Shown: positions 19,617 to 30,554, numbered from the stretch's first letter. The stretch: DNA of 64,000 nucleotides from Rhynchopus sp. YZ270_cl-10 (GCA_964035575.1 OZ037836.1:1674001-1738000); one strand, 5' to 3'. Notes: generated from the sequence alone by a model not told the origin. Numbers and translations: made by a program.

Positions 19617-20009
19617 AGGGGAGCCTATACCGGTAATTTTGGCTCCTTTTGATTTTAAATTGAAATTTCTAAGTCTTTTTTGACCTACGACCCCGGCAAT
19701 GCATTTTTTGGGACTCTGTGGACTCAAATGAGCAAAAATTTAAATAAAATGCTGCCCGTTGGCACATTTAAACGCACATTTTGTTGAAAATTGTCATTTT
19801 ACACTGGATTTGCCTTTGCCATTTTCAGTTTTTTTGCAGATTTTTTTCAAAAAAAAATTGAAGAAAAAAGGCTCAAAAGTGCCTGAAACCCGGCGGAAAG
19901 TGATTTTTGGTGAGGTATATAGGGTAGTCATCTATTTTTGGGTTTTTTTGCCGAAAGGCGCCAAATTTTCCGAGCCAAATGAAGGAATAGCCGGTGCATA
20001 GGCTCCCCT
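19617..20009. mobile_element. MITE with AGGGGAGCCTA ends, 9-bp (or 7-bp) duplication
   Basis: 393 bp. Inverted ends AGGGGAGCCTAT. Flanks ACTTTTCTT at 19,608-19,616 and 20,010-20,018 give a 9-bp duplication; if the terminal T/A is counted as element, it is 7 bp. Nine bp would fit Mutator-like elements. No transposase. Confidence 0.8.
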
Positions 20010-20650
20010 ACTTTTCTTACAAATTACCTTCCACCAGACTTCATCTTTACCACAAGGGCGGCCTTAGAACCCGTAACCTACAAATAAGGAGCCACCCTTG
20101 CGACAGGAAAGAAGTACCCCGAGTGTTCTGCACTCGTGTGTAACGTAGCCTGGGAAAAGGGGGATTTTTTTATAAAAGCTGCTCTCAAGGGTTGAGGACG
20201 ACTTGACGTCTATACCTTCTGTAGTACAAAATGGCTTCGGTCAACATTGAGTACAGACCCTAGGTTCCCCAAGCGGGTCCTTAGGCGATTGTTGACACAA
20301 CAAACATTGTGACTGAAGCCCCTGTGATCGTGGTCTAGAAACAGTGGAGATTTGCACAAACTGTGGCAACACAAACCGAGGCAACACCACTCCAACAATT
20401 TATCAAATAAACAAAAAAAGATTTTCTTTTTGATGTGTGTGTACCTATGCACCAGAAGGCCGTCTTTTTTCACGTTCTCTTTCCCTTTGGGTTTGTTTTG
20501 TTTTTGTTTGTTTGTTTGTAGTTTTGCCAATCACTTTTGTCCAAGGATGACTTTTTCTTTTTCTTTTTTCTTCTTTTTTTTTTGCACAGATCCGAGGCAA
20601 CTACGCTATTCCAACAATTTATCAAAGAAAAAAAAGAAAAAGAAAAAGAG
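20010..20650. other. Intergenic, A-tailed short repeats and stem-loop family
   Basis: No gene seen. 20,185-20,300 is the fullest copy of a stem-loop repeat (tctgtagtacaaaatggcttcggtca, attgagtacagacc, cctaggttccccaagcgggtccttagg). 20,344-20,410 and 20,583-20,630 are two copies of the ggcaactacactnttccaacaatttatcaaa repeat, each running into A-rich tails. Confidence 0.5.
20185..20300 (+). repeat. Stem-loop repeat family, reference copy
   Basis: About 115 bp. Contains GGCTTCGGTCA, ATTGAGTACAGACC and a hairpin between CCTAGG-TTCCC and GGG-TCCTTAGG. Relatives: 15,045-15,148, 27,545-27,650, 57,560-57,640, 59,395-59,495 and a piece at 18,072-18,118. Copies at 27.5 and 59.4 kb end in A runs, suggesting spread through an RNA intermediate. 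Confidence 0.65.
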
Positions 20651-20953
20651 TAAACCCCCCTCACAGCTATTGTTTACATATTTTTATGTAAATAGTAGTC
20701 GTGCATGTAAATAGTACATGTAAATAATTTAAATGTAAATATATACATAGCGCTCCAATTAGACTCTAACTAGATAATTAGAGTCGGCAGTTCGAGTATA
20801 ATTAGAGTCTTTAAAACTCTAACTGAACTCTAATACTCTAACTGGACTCTAATTAGAGTCTAATTAGAGTCCTATAAGAGGGTCAATAAAGAGGGGCACA
20901 TCAATCAATGCTATAGCCATCAACCCAGGGGGCATAGCTAGTGCAAGAAATTC

Positions 20954-21848
20954 TGGTGTGGCTGAAGGGGGGTGCTATTTTCTGCTATTTTCTGCTACTT
21001 TCTGCTATTTTCTGCTATTTTCTGCTATTTTGGGGGTCTGGATTTTTTTTATTTTTTGGCCGTGGTTTGGGCTTTTGCTAAAGGGAGGGGAAATGAGGGA
21101 CTCCTGACCCCAGCCAGTCCCCAAAACACCTACCAAAGATGCAGGACAACGTTTTTTTCGAGCAAAAACGCGTAAAAAATAAGAGCAATTTTAGCAAAAA
21201 AAAAAAAATGTATCTTGTCCCGATATAGACCAGGTGCTGTACTGTGTACTGTGTACTGTGTACTGTGTACTGTGTACTGTGTACTGTGTACTGTGTACTG
21301 TGTACTGTGTACTGTGTACTGTGTACTGTGTACTGTGTACTGTGTACTGTGTACTGTGTACTGTGTACTGTGTACTGTGTACTGTGTACTGTGTACTGTG
21401 TACTGTGTACTGTGTACTGTGTACTGTGTACTGTGTACTGTGTACTGTGTACTGTGTACTGTGTACTGTGTACTGTGTACTGTGTACTGTGTACTGTGTA
21501 CTGTGTACTGTGTACTGTGTACTGTGTACTGTGTACTGTGTACTGTGTACTGTGTACTGTGTACTGTGTACTGTGTACTGTGTACTGTGTACTGTGTACT
21601 GTGTACTGTGTACTGTGTACTGTGTACTGTGTACTGTGTACTGTGTACTGTGTACCTTATGATCCGTTTGTGGAGTGGGAGGGGGTTTCCGGGTTTGCGG
21701 GCTGGCCAAGTTTTCTTCCCTCGTCCATCATGAGCCACACCACCACCCAGCCACCAAACCCAAAAAAATCCCCCCTAAAGTGCTATTTTCTGCTATTTTC
21801 TGCGATTTTCTGCTATTTTCTGCTATTTTGGGGTCGTCAGCCACACCA
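20954..21848. mobile_element. Nested TGGTGTG-ended element with TACTGTG array
   Basis: 895 bp. Ends TGGTGTGGCTGA / TCAGCCACACCA. Flanked by AATTC at 20,949-20,953 and 21,849-21,853; the uninterrupted site exists at about 6,230-6,240 (caagaaattcgacttt), proving the 5-bp duplication. Sub-terminal TGCTATTTTC decamers stand in direct orientation at both ends (about 20,971-21,030 and 21,779-21,830). No coding frame apart from array artefacts. Confidence 0.9.
21240..21655. repeat. Perfect heptamer array (TACTGTG), about 59 copies
   Basis: Differs from the array at 5,251 by one base per unit (GGG against GTG). No stop codon in any frame on either strand, so its long frames (YCVLCTV, HSTQYTV) are artefacts. 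Confidence 0.97.
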
Positions 21849-22255
21849 AATTCGACTTTGTAATCCAGAAAGTCTGTTCTCTGCTTGCAGAGAACCAGAC
21901 ACAAGAAAATATTGTTTGTTCCCAGAACACCAGTGCACAATTCACACTCCTTGTGGATGGTCTTGTTGCCTTTTTAGCACAGGAATTTTGGCCCAGGGGC
22001 ATGCACTTGAAGCATGGCTATTAGTCAGTTGACTCCCCAGTAGTGTGTATGGGGCAGTGTTGTTTTGTTATGAATTCTCTTTGGTATTGTCGATCGCGGG
22101 TAGTTGTTCAACGCGAGGCTTGGATCTCTCCTGGGTTCATAAGTAGTATTTCTTCGGCTGAAATGAACGTATGCTCGCTATAGATTTCCCGTCAACACAG
22201 CCTTTGATACTGGGATTACCCCTTCGACCCCTTAGTGGTAGTTAAATTCGATTGA

Positions 22256-24703
22256 TGGTGTGTTCCGGGGTATCGGAAAATACAAATTTTCACCAATCTT
22301 CACCAATCTTCACCAATTTTCACAAATTTTCACAACATAAGTTTTGGCCATTTTTTTGTGAAGAATTGTGAAGAGTTGTGAATAGTTGTGAAAAGTTGTG
22401 AAGAGTTGTGAATTGAAATGAAAATTTGGATGAAAAAAACACAGATGTTGTGAAGAGTTGTGAACAGTTGTGAAGAGTTGTGAATTGGAGGGAAAAAAAG
22501 GGGGGTGTTTTTTTCCAGGGGTTTTTGCAGGACTGGTCAGGTAAAGTGTGCTGTGCAGAGGGCTAGCTAGCCTGGGTCCGTGGGTCAAGCTGACCGTACC
22601 ACCCCACCCCCTGTGCGGAGGAGGACGACGGAAGTCCGCGGCGTGTTCGTTTGTTGCCTTTTTTTTTCAACATGTTCGCAACTCTCAAGAAAGTAGCGTA
22701 CCGTGCGCCTGCGACGCAGCTAAAAATTACGAGCGGTAGCCCACAGCTCTACCCGAAATGTTGCGTACCGTGGCTTCGCTAGAAAAGTTTTGTACCAGTG
22801 GCACTACCACTTTTCCCCCTGTTTTTTGTACCGTTTTACCCAAAACACAGCTGGGCACAACTAGCACCCTACTCACCTGAACTGTGCCTTTATTAGGCAC
22901 AATTTCAGCACACTTTCAGCACAAGTACACACAATTAACCACAATTACACCTAAGTTGCTCTGGGGGAAATAATGGTACACCACCCGACAGGACTACTGT
23001 ACTGTACTGTACTGTACTGTACTGTACTGTACTGTACTGTACTGTACTGTACTGTACTGTACTGTACTGTACTGTACTGTACTGTACTGTACTGTACTGT
23101 GCAGAAATTTGACAGACTGCACTGCCCTATACACAGACTTTCTGGATTCCAAAGTCGAATTTCTTGTACTAGCTATGCTCCCTGGTTAATGGCTATAGCG
23201 ATGTGCCTCTTATTGACCCTCTTATAGGACTCGAATTGTGCTCTAACTGCCGAATGCTCTAATTAGAGTCTGATTAGAGCGCAATGCATATTTAACCGGT
23301 GTTTAAAAACAAGGAGCCAGACAGTTCACCTTCGGGCATAAGGCGTGCCCCGGCAGAATATCGTTTTGATCCCGTTAACTACGGTGCCACAGTTGGCCCA
23401 GCTGGTCACTTTATTCCAAGGAAGTCAAAAAACCGTGAATGAGGGAACGATAAATAAGGGTAACTGAAGGGGGAAATTGAATTTTGATGAGCCCAAAAAC
23501 AAGGTTTTATTGTCCCGTTGTCAAAATCTCTGCCCACACCCACTCCCCGAGAGAACCAACAATTCTCTAGCTGACTTCTTTAATAATCCCCACCAAAAAG
23601 GCGGATAAGACGAAAGGAGACGAAGTAACCGCCAAGGACTCACCAGTGCGTCGATCCAAAAAGAGGTCCATCATGTGTGAGAGATGCAAAACAACCACCG
23701 CCATAATGGAATTAACCTGTAGGTTAACCTCACACAGGACAGTCTCGTCGCCCACAAAGGTCAATATTACACTCCGGATTCTGGGGACAATTTTTGGCCG
23801 AAAATGGGCCGCCTATTAGTGACCGGGCTCATATTTTCCGAAAGGGTAAATTGCGATAACACGTATACTTTTTTTTTTTTGATTTGCGATAACACGTACA
23901 CAAAAAGTATACGTGTTTTCGCGAATAAAAACGTAAGTGTTTTCCCAGGTACCCAAGTACACAGGTACACAGGTAAGTCGTCACACAGACAACCACAGCC
24001 AACCCGCCAGTCACTGAAAAGTGACCAGACAGTCCACTTGACAAATACAAAGTGTCCACGTGGGGCATTCATGCACTGAGGAGATAATGATCCAACAATT
24101 TACAAGAAAACATTACTTAACCTACTGCTGGAAATTGCCAGGTCGTAGTAACACACAAAGTGTGCCTCCGTTCGGGAATACCGGATATTCTAGAGACCAA
24201 AAGGCCTCTTCCGCTAGTCAAGGTATAACCGAATGAACGGCCCAAGACCCCCGTGGAGAAGTTAAATGTTGTAATGCTATCAAGTACAAACTGCGACCAC
24301 TGTCTTACCCTCCTCAATGCATGGTGGTTGATGTCTTTGACAACAAATATCCTGTAGCCAGGTACCCAGGTTCCCAGACCCACGCAGTGGCACATTACCG
24401 CAAGTGTGAGTGACCCACACAGACGGAATGTCCAACCAACGTCCTCCAAAAGGTGTCCTGTACCTACCTGGGTACCTGGGTGCCCAGGCACCACCCAGAC
24501 TTCGCCACTTCACAACTCTTCACAACTCTTCACAACTCTTTACAACTCTTCACAACTCTTCACAACTTTTCACAACTCTTCACAACTCTTCACATACACG
24601 TTTTTGTGAAAATTTGTGAAGAGTTGTGAATAGTTGTGAAGAGTTGTGAAGAGTTGTGAATTGAAATGAAAATTTGTATTTTTCGATACCCCGGAACACA
24701 CCA
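22256..24703. mobile_element. Nested TGGTGTG-ended element with TACTG array
   Basis: 2,448 bp. Inverted ends of 37 bp with one mismatch, starting TGGTGTGTTCCGGGGTATCG. Flanked by ATTGA at 22,251-22,255 and 24,704-24,708; the empty site is at about 6,676-6,690 (cgattgacatttac). Sub-terminal GAGTTGTGAA/TTCACAACTC repeats lie at both ends (22,360-22,485 and 24,511-24,660). Interior contains the pentamer array and inverted pieces matching the body of the 5.1-7.5 kb element (23,130-23,240 and 23,945-24,490). Short plus-strand frame about 23,591-23,810 has a Lys-rich stretch then CERCKTTTAIMELTC, a possible Cys-pair motif, unidentified. Confidence 0.9.
22995..23100. repeat. Pentamer array (TACTG), about 21 copies
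   Basis: Perfect copies; the core of the two heptamers without their last two bases. Open in all frames, so the YCTVL frame is not a gene. Confidence 0.97.
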
Positions 24704-24984
24704 ATTGATATTTACATTCCTACAGATGAAAGACCCCACTCCTGTCACCAATGACGTCAGGCCAGTGTCCTAAACGATGCTGCCACACCCTGAGGGGGAG
24801 GTGTGCTGTCTGTAAACTCTGTGTGGCAACAACGGGGAGGTGACCTCCGTATATCGGCAACCCGCACGTCCTAGATGTGAAAAACGGCACCAGCCGGGAC
24901 ACGGTCCCGGGTTTACTCTGGATAGAACAAAAAAAAGAGCAGCCACACTGCTTCGGCAGCGCTAAAGAGACGAGAGTAAATACC

Positions 24985-25020
<36 letters not shown>

Positions 25021-26190
25021 AAGACACCACTTCTGTACCCGCGCATCAACATTTGTAGAAAACTTTGCACCCGAAACACCTTTCAATAATGCCCGCCAAA
25101 AGGCGCCCCTTGTTGCTGGGAGTTTCTCATGTTTGATACCTGCACAGCAGGCATTCCTCTGAGTCCAACGCTGCTTGGCCTGTCTGCGGCGTTGCACCGA
25201 AGGTGCACATAGAGTTTTTGCATCGCATTCCCTAATGTATGGGGCACTCACACTTGAGGGCCTGTGCCACTGCGCGGGTCTGAGTACCTGGGTACCCATA
25301 GCTGAGAATAAGCCGGGTCCCGAGTCCCGGTACTGGGTACTAGGTACAGTAGGACTAGGACTAGGCCCCCACCCTCCCGCGACCGGGTCCCCGACCCGCT
25401 TTCAGGCGGACCACAGCGCCTTCACATATTGTGTCCCAGTCCGGCTGAGAACTCGGTTCCCCAAGTCTTATTTTCAGCTATGTGGGTACCTGGGCACCTG
25501 GGTCCTACAGAGGAACCTTAGGGGAACCGGTTCCTTACGGCGTTTGCACCTACAAGAAGCCTGTTGTTTTACTCTAATTAGACTATAATTAGAGTGTAGT
25601 TAGAGTCTAATTATGCTCTAACTGCACTCTAATTATAGTCTAATTGAAGAAAAGCGACTCTAATTATACTCTAACTGGACTCTAACTGACTTGGCCCAAA
25701 ATCCCAGACTCTAATTATACCCTAATACTCTAATTAGAGCGCTATGTATATAAATAGTACATGTAAATAATTATCACTCATGTATTGTTTACATTTTCCA
25801 CACCTCCCCTGTAGGGTAACCGAAGGTGAAGTGAGGTATAGTATTGAAATTGATGTGGGTGAAGGGTCAATTTTACAAACCCGGATTTTGTGAAAATTTT
25901 TGGCCGAAAATGGGCCCCACCTAGTGACCGGGCTCATATTTTCCAAAATTTACGTGGTCAAAAAATTGTCCAATTTTCAACATCGACCCCACCACTTTCT
26001 GGACAGATTCCGGAAATGCCAAAAAATTGTGTTTTGGGTCACGAATCCGCACCCCGTCACAAAAAACCGGCACAAAAAAAGGGTGGGGGAAATAAATAAT
26101 TCGAATGTAAATAGTAATTGGATGTAAATAATAGCTGTGAATAATTATATGTAAACAATAGCTGTATGTAAACAATAGTTGGGAGGGGGG

Positions 26191-26616
26191 TTTAAAAGAA
26201 AAGCAGCAAAGAAGCCTGCTGTAAATAATGAGCGCGTGTGTATGTGTGACCATGTATTGCTGATGCATCTTTCAAGCATTCTTTTGTCGTTTGTTTTTTA
26301 TATTTTTTCAATTTTTTATGGGAGGAAAAAAGCACATTTTTTTTTTTTTTTTTGGAAGTATCTCAATAATACGAACCGACGATATGAACAGTTTTTTTCT
26401 TTTTTTTTTTTCCCATCTCATCTTTGCAACGGTATTCGCGAAACCCGTAAACTCGAGTTTTTGTGGGGCACTTCGAGGCTTTTGCTGAGGATTTTCTTTT
26501 CTTTTCTTTTTTTGTGATTGTGTCCCTCCTCCTATGCTATTCAATTTATTGATTGCATGGTATTATGTTGAAAATTCAGAAAATACTTTTTTTTTTTTTT
26601 TTTTTGTGATTGTCAT
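26191..26616. other. Intergenic
   Basis: T-rich, several long T runs; nothing recognised. Confidence 0.4.
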
Positions 26617-27258
26617 CAGGGTAGTAGCTTGAAAGGTGCACTTTTCAAATGTTGCTGGTTTGCTGGTTTGGAAAAATTTTTTCCCCGGTTGAAAGCGGTC
26701 GTCGCGCGCTTCGCGCGCGCCTCCCTGCCAACCACTAAGTGGAGAGGCAAAGGGTAAATTTTGCGAGACAACAAAGAAAATGGAATATAATCCTGTGTGT
26801 ACGGAGCTTGGTCTTGCACCTTCCACTAACCGTACGAAGTCAATACGTCTTCCAGAAGCAGGGGCCGTTGCAACGGTGGGTCATTTTGAAAAAATGGTCA
26901 ACTTTTTGCAGCTTTGGTCAAGTTGCATTTGCGGCTGCAAAATGCAAGGGGATTCCCTAAGACATTGTAAACTCTATTTTTTGCGGAGCAAAAAATTAAT
27001 ATAAAGTGGCGCCGCAGGCGAAAAAAAAATTAGGGCATAGTGCAAAACATGCAGCTTTTTACACCACAGAGTCACTTAATGAACCCTTTTTAGGGGTTCG
27101 CTTACGTGTGAGGCTTTCTTCTGTGAGTGGGAAAGTGATGCGGGGGAGGCGAAAAACTGAATCCCGAATCCCACTTTTTTTTTTTTATTTTTCCCCAAAC
27201 CAGTAAACCAGCTCGTTCTGGTTTTGAAACCAGTAAAAGTACCCAAGCTATTTCCCTG
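26617..27258. mobile_element. hAT-like MITE, CAGGG ends, 8-bp duplication
   Basis: 642 bp. Ends CAGGGTAGTAGCTTG and (reversed) CAGGGAAATAGCTTG. Flanked by ATTGTCAT at 26,609-26,616 and 27,259-27,266, the 8 bp expected for hAT. Sub-terminal CTGGTTT/AAACCAG repeats at both ends. Interior shares a GCGGAGCAAAAAA/GGCGCCGCAGGCG phrase with the 9.5-10.5 kb element. The ends differ from the complete hAT at 11.2 kb, so another transposase moved it. Confidence 0.85.
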
Positions 27259-29004
27259 ATTGTCATTTTTAGATCACATAGAACTATAGGAACATAGCTG
27301 CCTACTCCAGGGTCTGATCTTGGCCCTGTAGTAGATACGGCAAATGAAAAAGAAAGGGGAATTTGAACATAACAAACGAACTTCGGCTGAGAAGACAACA
27401 TTGTGCTTCCCTGCCATTCCTTTTCTCATCATTCTTTATTTCATTTATTTCCCCCTTCCCCCTCCCCCCTCTGGAAACAAAGTGTGAATCGAAACCGGGA
27501 TTTAAAAAAAGGCGGAAAAAAAAAAACAGTATCAGAAGTGAATGAGAGACGTAAATACCTGGTGTACAAAAAGAAACAAAACGGCTTCGGTCACGATTAA
27601 GTGCAGACCACGATTATGTCATTCAAGTGATTGTCGACGAAAAATGGGCAAAAAAAAAAACAGTATCAGAAGTACCATTTGGTCAGCAATGTTATTTCAA
27701 TGACACAAGGTGGGTGACGACACCACCCCTTTTTTTTCAGTTGTGTGCGCACGTTTGGGAAAAGGCAACTTACTCTTAAGCCCAACAAACCCTACGAACT
27801 CCATTTTCTTGGAGCTTCCAGGACCGTACATGCTCCGTTCCCGAAAAAAAAGGAATGGTAAAAAAGTTATCAAAAAACAAAAATAAAAAGAAAACAAAAA
27901 CAAAGAAACACCCGCGTTGAGATCACTTTGATACCACTTTTCCGTTTTGATTATATTGTTTGATTTTTTTTTGATTTTTATTTCATTTCTCCCTCCTGAG
28001 ATGTCTGCGCACATTTCCTCCACCCCAAAAAACAATAATTAAAAATTGCTGTTGTTTCAACAAATTTAAAAGACGGGAAAGTAAAATCATCGTCCGGCCC
28101 CCATTTTTTTTGACTATTTTCTCACTCTCACTCTCTTCATTTCTCTTCTAAAAACGGTTAGCGTACTCGACAGCAGCTTGGGTAGCTCGATAGAGTGAAA
28201 TCATTGCCCATCTGTGTATGTGTGTGTCCACAGCTACACGTATTCTATTCTTTCCAAGCTCCCCCCACCCCCCGATATTTTCGCTGCATCTTTCAGTGCG
28301 AAAAATAAATAGGGCACCATTATAGGAGTCAGTCGGAGGTGTGCCTGCATTATTAGCTTTTCCATTTGTTATGTTTTTAAATGGGAGTTTTTATTTGTCG
28401 CTGCAAACGGCTGATACGGGGTTTTTTATATGAGGTCAAAATACTTTGTGGTGGGAAATGATTAAAACATCTGAGACTCGTTGTTTATTCCCTTCCCCTA
28501 TTATTGTGCACTCTAAGGGTTTTTTTCCCTTTTGACATTCATTTCTGGACGTTTTGCGTATGACGTGGGCAGCGTACCAACAAAAGATGAAAGGGGTTTT
28601 TATTATTTCCAGAAGTTGGAAAACTTTTCAAAATCTAGAGCGTACAAAGTCATCGAGCAAAATGGTACTCGATCTCTCTATCCACAGCACACCCCGTTTT
28701 TTTCCCCCCCACCCTTTTTCCCCCACCTCCCCGATAGCAATTACCTGTTTTTTTTGGTTATCCAGTCAGTGTGTTTCTCCCCTTCCCCCGCGAACTTATT
28801 CTTTGGTGGGGGTTGGGGGGGTATAAAGTACCTTTAGGAACATGCACAGTACTTGGACGATTTTACAGACTCCCCCTCCCATGTTTTCTTCCCTCGTGTG
28901 AACCCATTCCTCTCCAAATCTCTGTATTGTGCAAAATGAAGATCATTTATTTACTTCTTCCGAAGCTTGCTTTAATAGTATCACCAAGGGTACAGCCAAA
29001 ATCA
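27259..29004. other. Intergenic, dispersed repeats
   Basis: No gene seen. 27,545-27,650 stem-loop family copy with A tail (about 95 percent like 59,395-59,495). 27,813-27,877 A-tailed short repeat matching 17,190-17,258. 28,763-28,810 shares a tract with 17,000-17,043. Several pyrimidine tracts ending in AG but no frame after them. Confidence 0.45.
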
Positions 29005-29094
29005 ATTTTACCCCGCATATAGGCGCGTATGGGGAGCCTGTACGGACCTATACGGTCCGACGCGCCTTTAAGCGCCTGTACGCGGGGTAAAAAT
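29005..29094. repeat. 90-bp near-perfect hairpin element
   Basis: Arms ATTTTACCCCGCATATAGGC... and ...GCCTGTACGCGGGGTAAAAAT, with an inner stem (ACGGACC-tata-CGGTCCG; GCGCG/CGCGC). AAAATCA stands just before it (28,998-29,004) and again at its right end (29,090-29,096), a possible target duplication. Too small to code for anything. Confidence 0.7.
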
Positions 29095-29763
29095 CAGGTG
29101 GTCAACAAGCATAGCTTAAAGGAGAAATATTTTCCTCTAGAAACGGTCGCCAATAACCCACCCCCGCTCCAACAGGGTAATTGAGCAATCAACGGGAAAA
29201 AAAAAATTCTTTTACTGCCTATCAGAGTTGCTATTCTTTTAGTTTTGAAGCCAAACTTATCCCTAGAAAATCCCCCATGATTGATAGTGTGTATGAACCC
29301 GAGGTTTCCTGCTGGAGTTACGTTGGGAAAAAGAAGTTATCCCAATCCCAGCTTTCAGAAGGGGAAAAAGAACATCAAAATTAGGAGGGGAAAATGTTTT
29401 TTTTCCGTTTTCCCCCCCCTCCACACAAAAGGTTCAGTGTGTGTTTTTGTTTATCGTGTGTTTTAGACTTTTTTCTGTTTGTTTTTAAAGAAGAAAGGTG
29501 TTGACTGAGTGTGGGGATGCGTTCAAGAATTATACTCTTCCCCCCAAACCCCTTTTCGTCTTTGTGTTTCTTTATCCAAACGGCGTGGATGCGTAATAAT
29601 GATTTGAAGATGGTGTTCCTGCATGAGGTATACATTCATCTGACACGCCCCGTCCCCCCCCCTACCATTGTTTTGTTTTAAATATACACGGTGGAGCTCT
29701 TTTTGGAAAAGGACAACTTAACCTGAGGTTGAACAGGGGGGAGGGGGGGGTCCCAGTCACATA
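29095..29763. other. Intergenic
   Basis: No gene seen. 29,490-29,602 is a copy of the caaacggc-gtggatgcgtaataat repeat. G-rich run near 29,738-29,752. Confidence 0.4.
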
Positions 29764-30554
29764 CTGTGCAGGCGAGCCGTTTTTAGGCGAGTTTTTCGTT
29801 TTCCTGATTTTCAGGAAAAACTCGCCAAAAACTCGCCCTACTCGCCCATTACTCGCCAAAACTCGCCAAAACTCGCCTAAACTCGCCTAAACTCGCCCCA
29901 ATTTGGGTGCAAATCCTGGTGCACATACGCACCTTGGGGGTGAAAATGTGCACCAGGATGTGAAAATGGAGGGCGGGGGTGACTGATGACAACATGCCAC
30001 TCGAAAACACACAAAAAAAATTGAAATTGTGTCACTTGTACGTCTAACGGCAACCATGTCACGGCAGTGGCTGACAGGCATGTATGTAAACATTTGCTCC
30101 AGGGGAAGATCCAGGCGTGCCATAGATCCCGGGGGACAAGACGTGCTACAATCCGGAGGATGACGAAGACATGAGCCGGGGCTACACTCGCTATACAATA
30201 ATGTCCTCGCCATGCCAGTAAATGGCAACCCTGCAGGCCACCCCTTGGCGGTATTCCCCCACGACTACATCGCACCGATCTGTGCAAGCTTCATTGATCC
30301 GCAGAAGCTACAGCTGGACTGGTGGTACTGGTTGTGGAAGCCTACAAAGCAAACTGTAGAGGTCTTGTTCAAGTGGAACGAAAAAAATTTTCTCTTCAAA
30401 ACTCAAATTTCCCTCATATTTTCGTGTGTACACTTTTCCCAAGGTAAAATCCCTACCCAAAAAAAAAAACTCGCCAAAACTCGCCCCCCAAAAATGGGCG
30501 AGTTTTAGGCGAGTTTTTGGCGAGTAGGCGAGTTTTTTTTACTCGCCCGCACAG
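29764..30554. mobile_element. Fold-back element with GGCGAGTTTT repeats
   Basis: Ends CTGTGCAGGCGAG and CTCGCCCGCACAG in inverted orientation, flanked on both sides by TA (weak, since the TA is part of a longer palindrome CATACTG/CAGTATG). About 110 bp at each end are made of CTCGCC-AAAA / GGCGAG-TTTT units. The centre, 29,900-30,400, is GC-richer and contains protein-like but interrupted plus-strand frames (for example MPVNGNPAGHPLAVFPHDYI at 30,212), possibly captured host sequence. Confidence 0.6.
30212..30508 (+). pseudogene. Possible captured gene fragment, unidentified
   Basis: Frame begins MPVNGNPAGHPLAVFPHDYI, continues APICASFIDPQKLQLDWWYW then becomes A/T-rich and low-complexity. 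A protein-like stretch just upstream lies in another frame. Composition resembles host coding DNA more than the flanks. Not recognised; may be chance. Confidence 0.25.

Larger units (their letters stand above)
20652..26190. mobile_element. Composite nested element with multiple inverted ends
   Basis: Outermost inverted sequence: 20,652-20,682 (AAACCCCCCTCACAGCTATT then gtttacata) and 26,148-26,190 reversed. Next layer inward: gcatgtaaatagtacatgtaaataat and atacatagcgctc at 20,700-20,755 against 25,735-25,775 inverted, then ACTCTAATTAGAGT-type repeats on both sides (20,752-20,870 and 25,570-25,745). The body matches the 5.1-7.5 kb element and is interrupted by two younger insertions (20,954-21,848 and 22,256-24,703). 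Right inner part 25,287-25,500 is itself a fold-back (CCATAGCTGAGAATAAG against CTTATTTTCAGCTATG). No transposase frame. Confidence 0.6.

Noticed and set aside
20250-20300. tRNA gene in the cctaggttcccc stem-loop repeat
   Set aside because: No cloverleaf, no A and B boxes at the right spacing, and copies vary too much.
21130-22032. Frames of YCVLCTV or HSTQYTV repeats
   Set aside because: Same artefact from the TACTGTG array.
23567-23764. 65-residue minus-strand frame inside the nested element
   Set aside because: Hydrophobic but unlike any family; the opposite strand has an equally plausible frame, so neither is called as a gene.
26780-27004. 74-residue frame in the hAT-type MITE
   Set aside because: Lies in a non-autonomous element, has no motif, and its end runs into repeat sequence.
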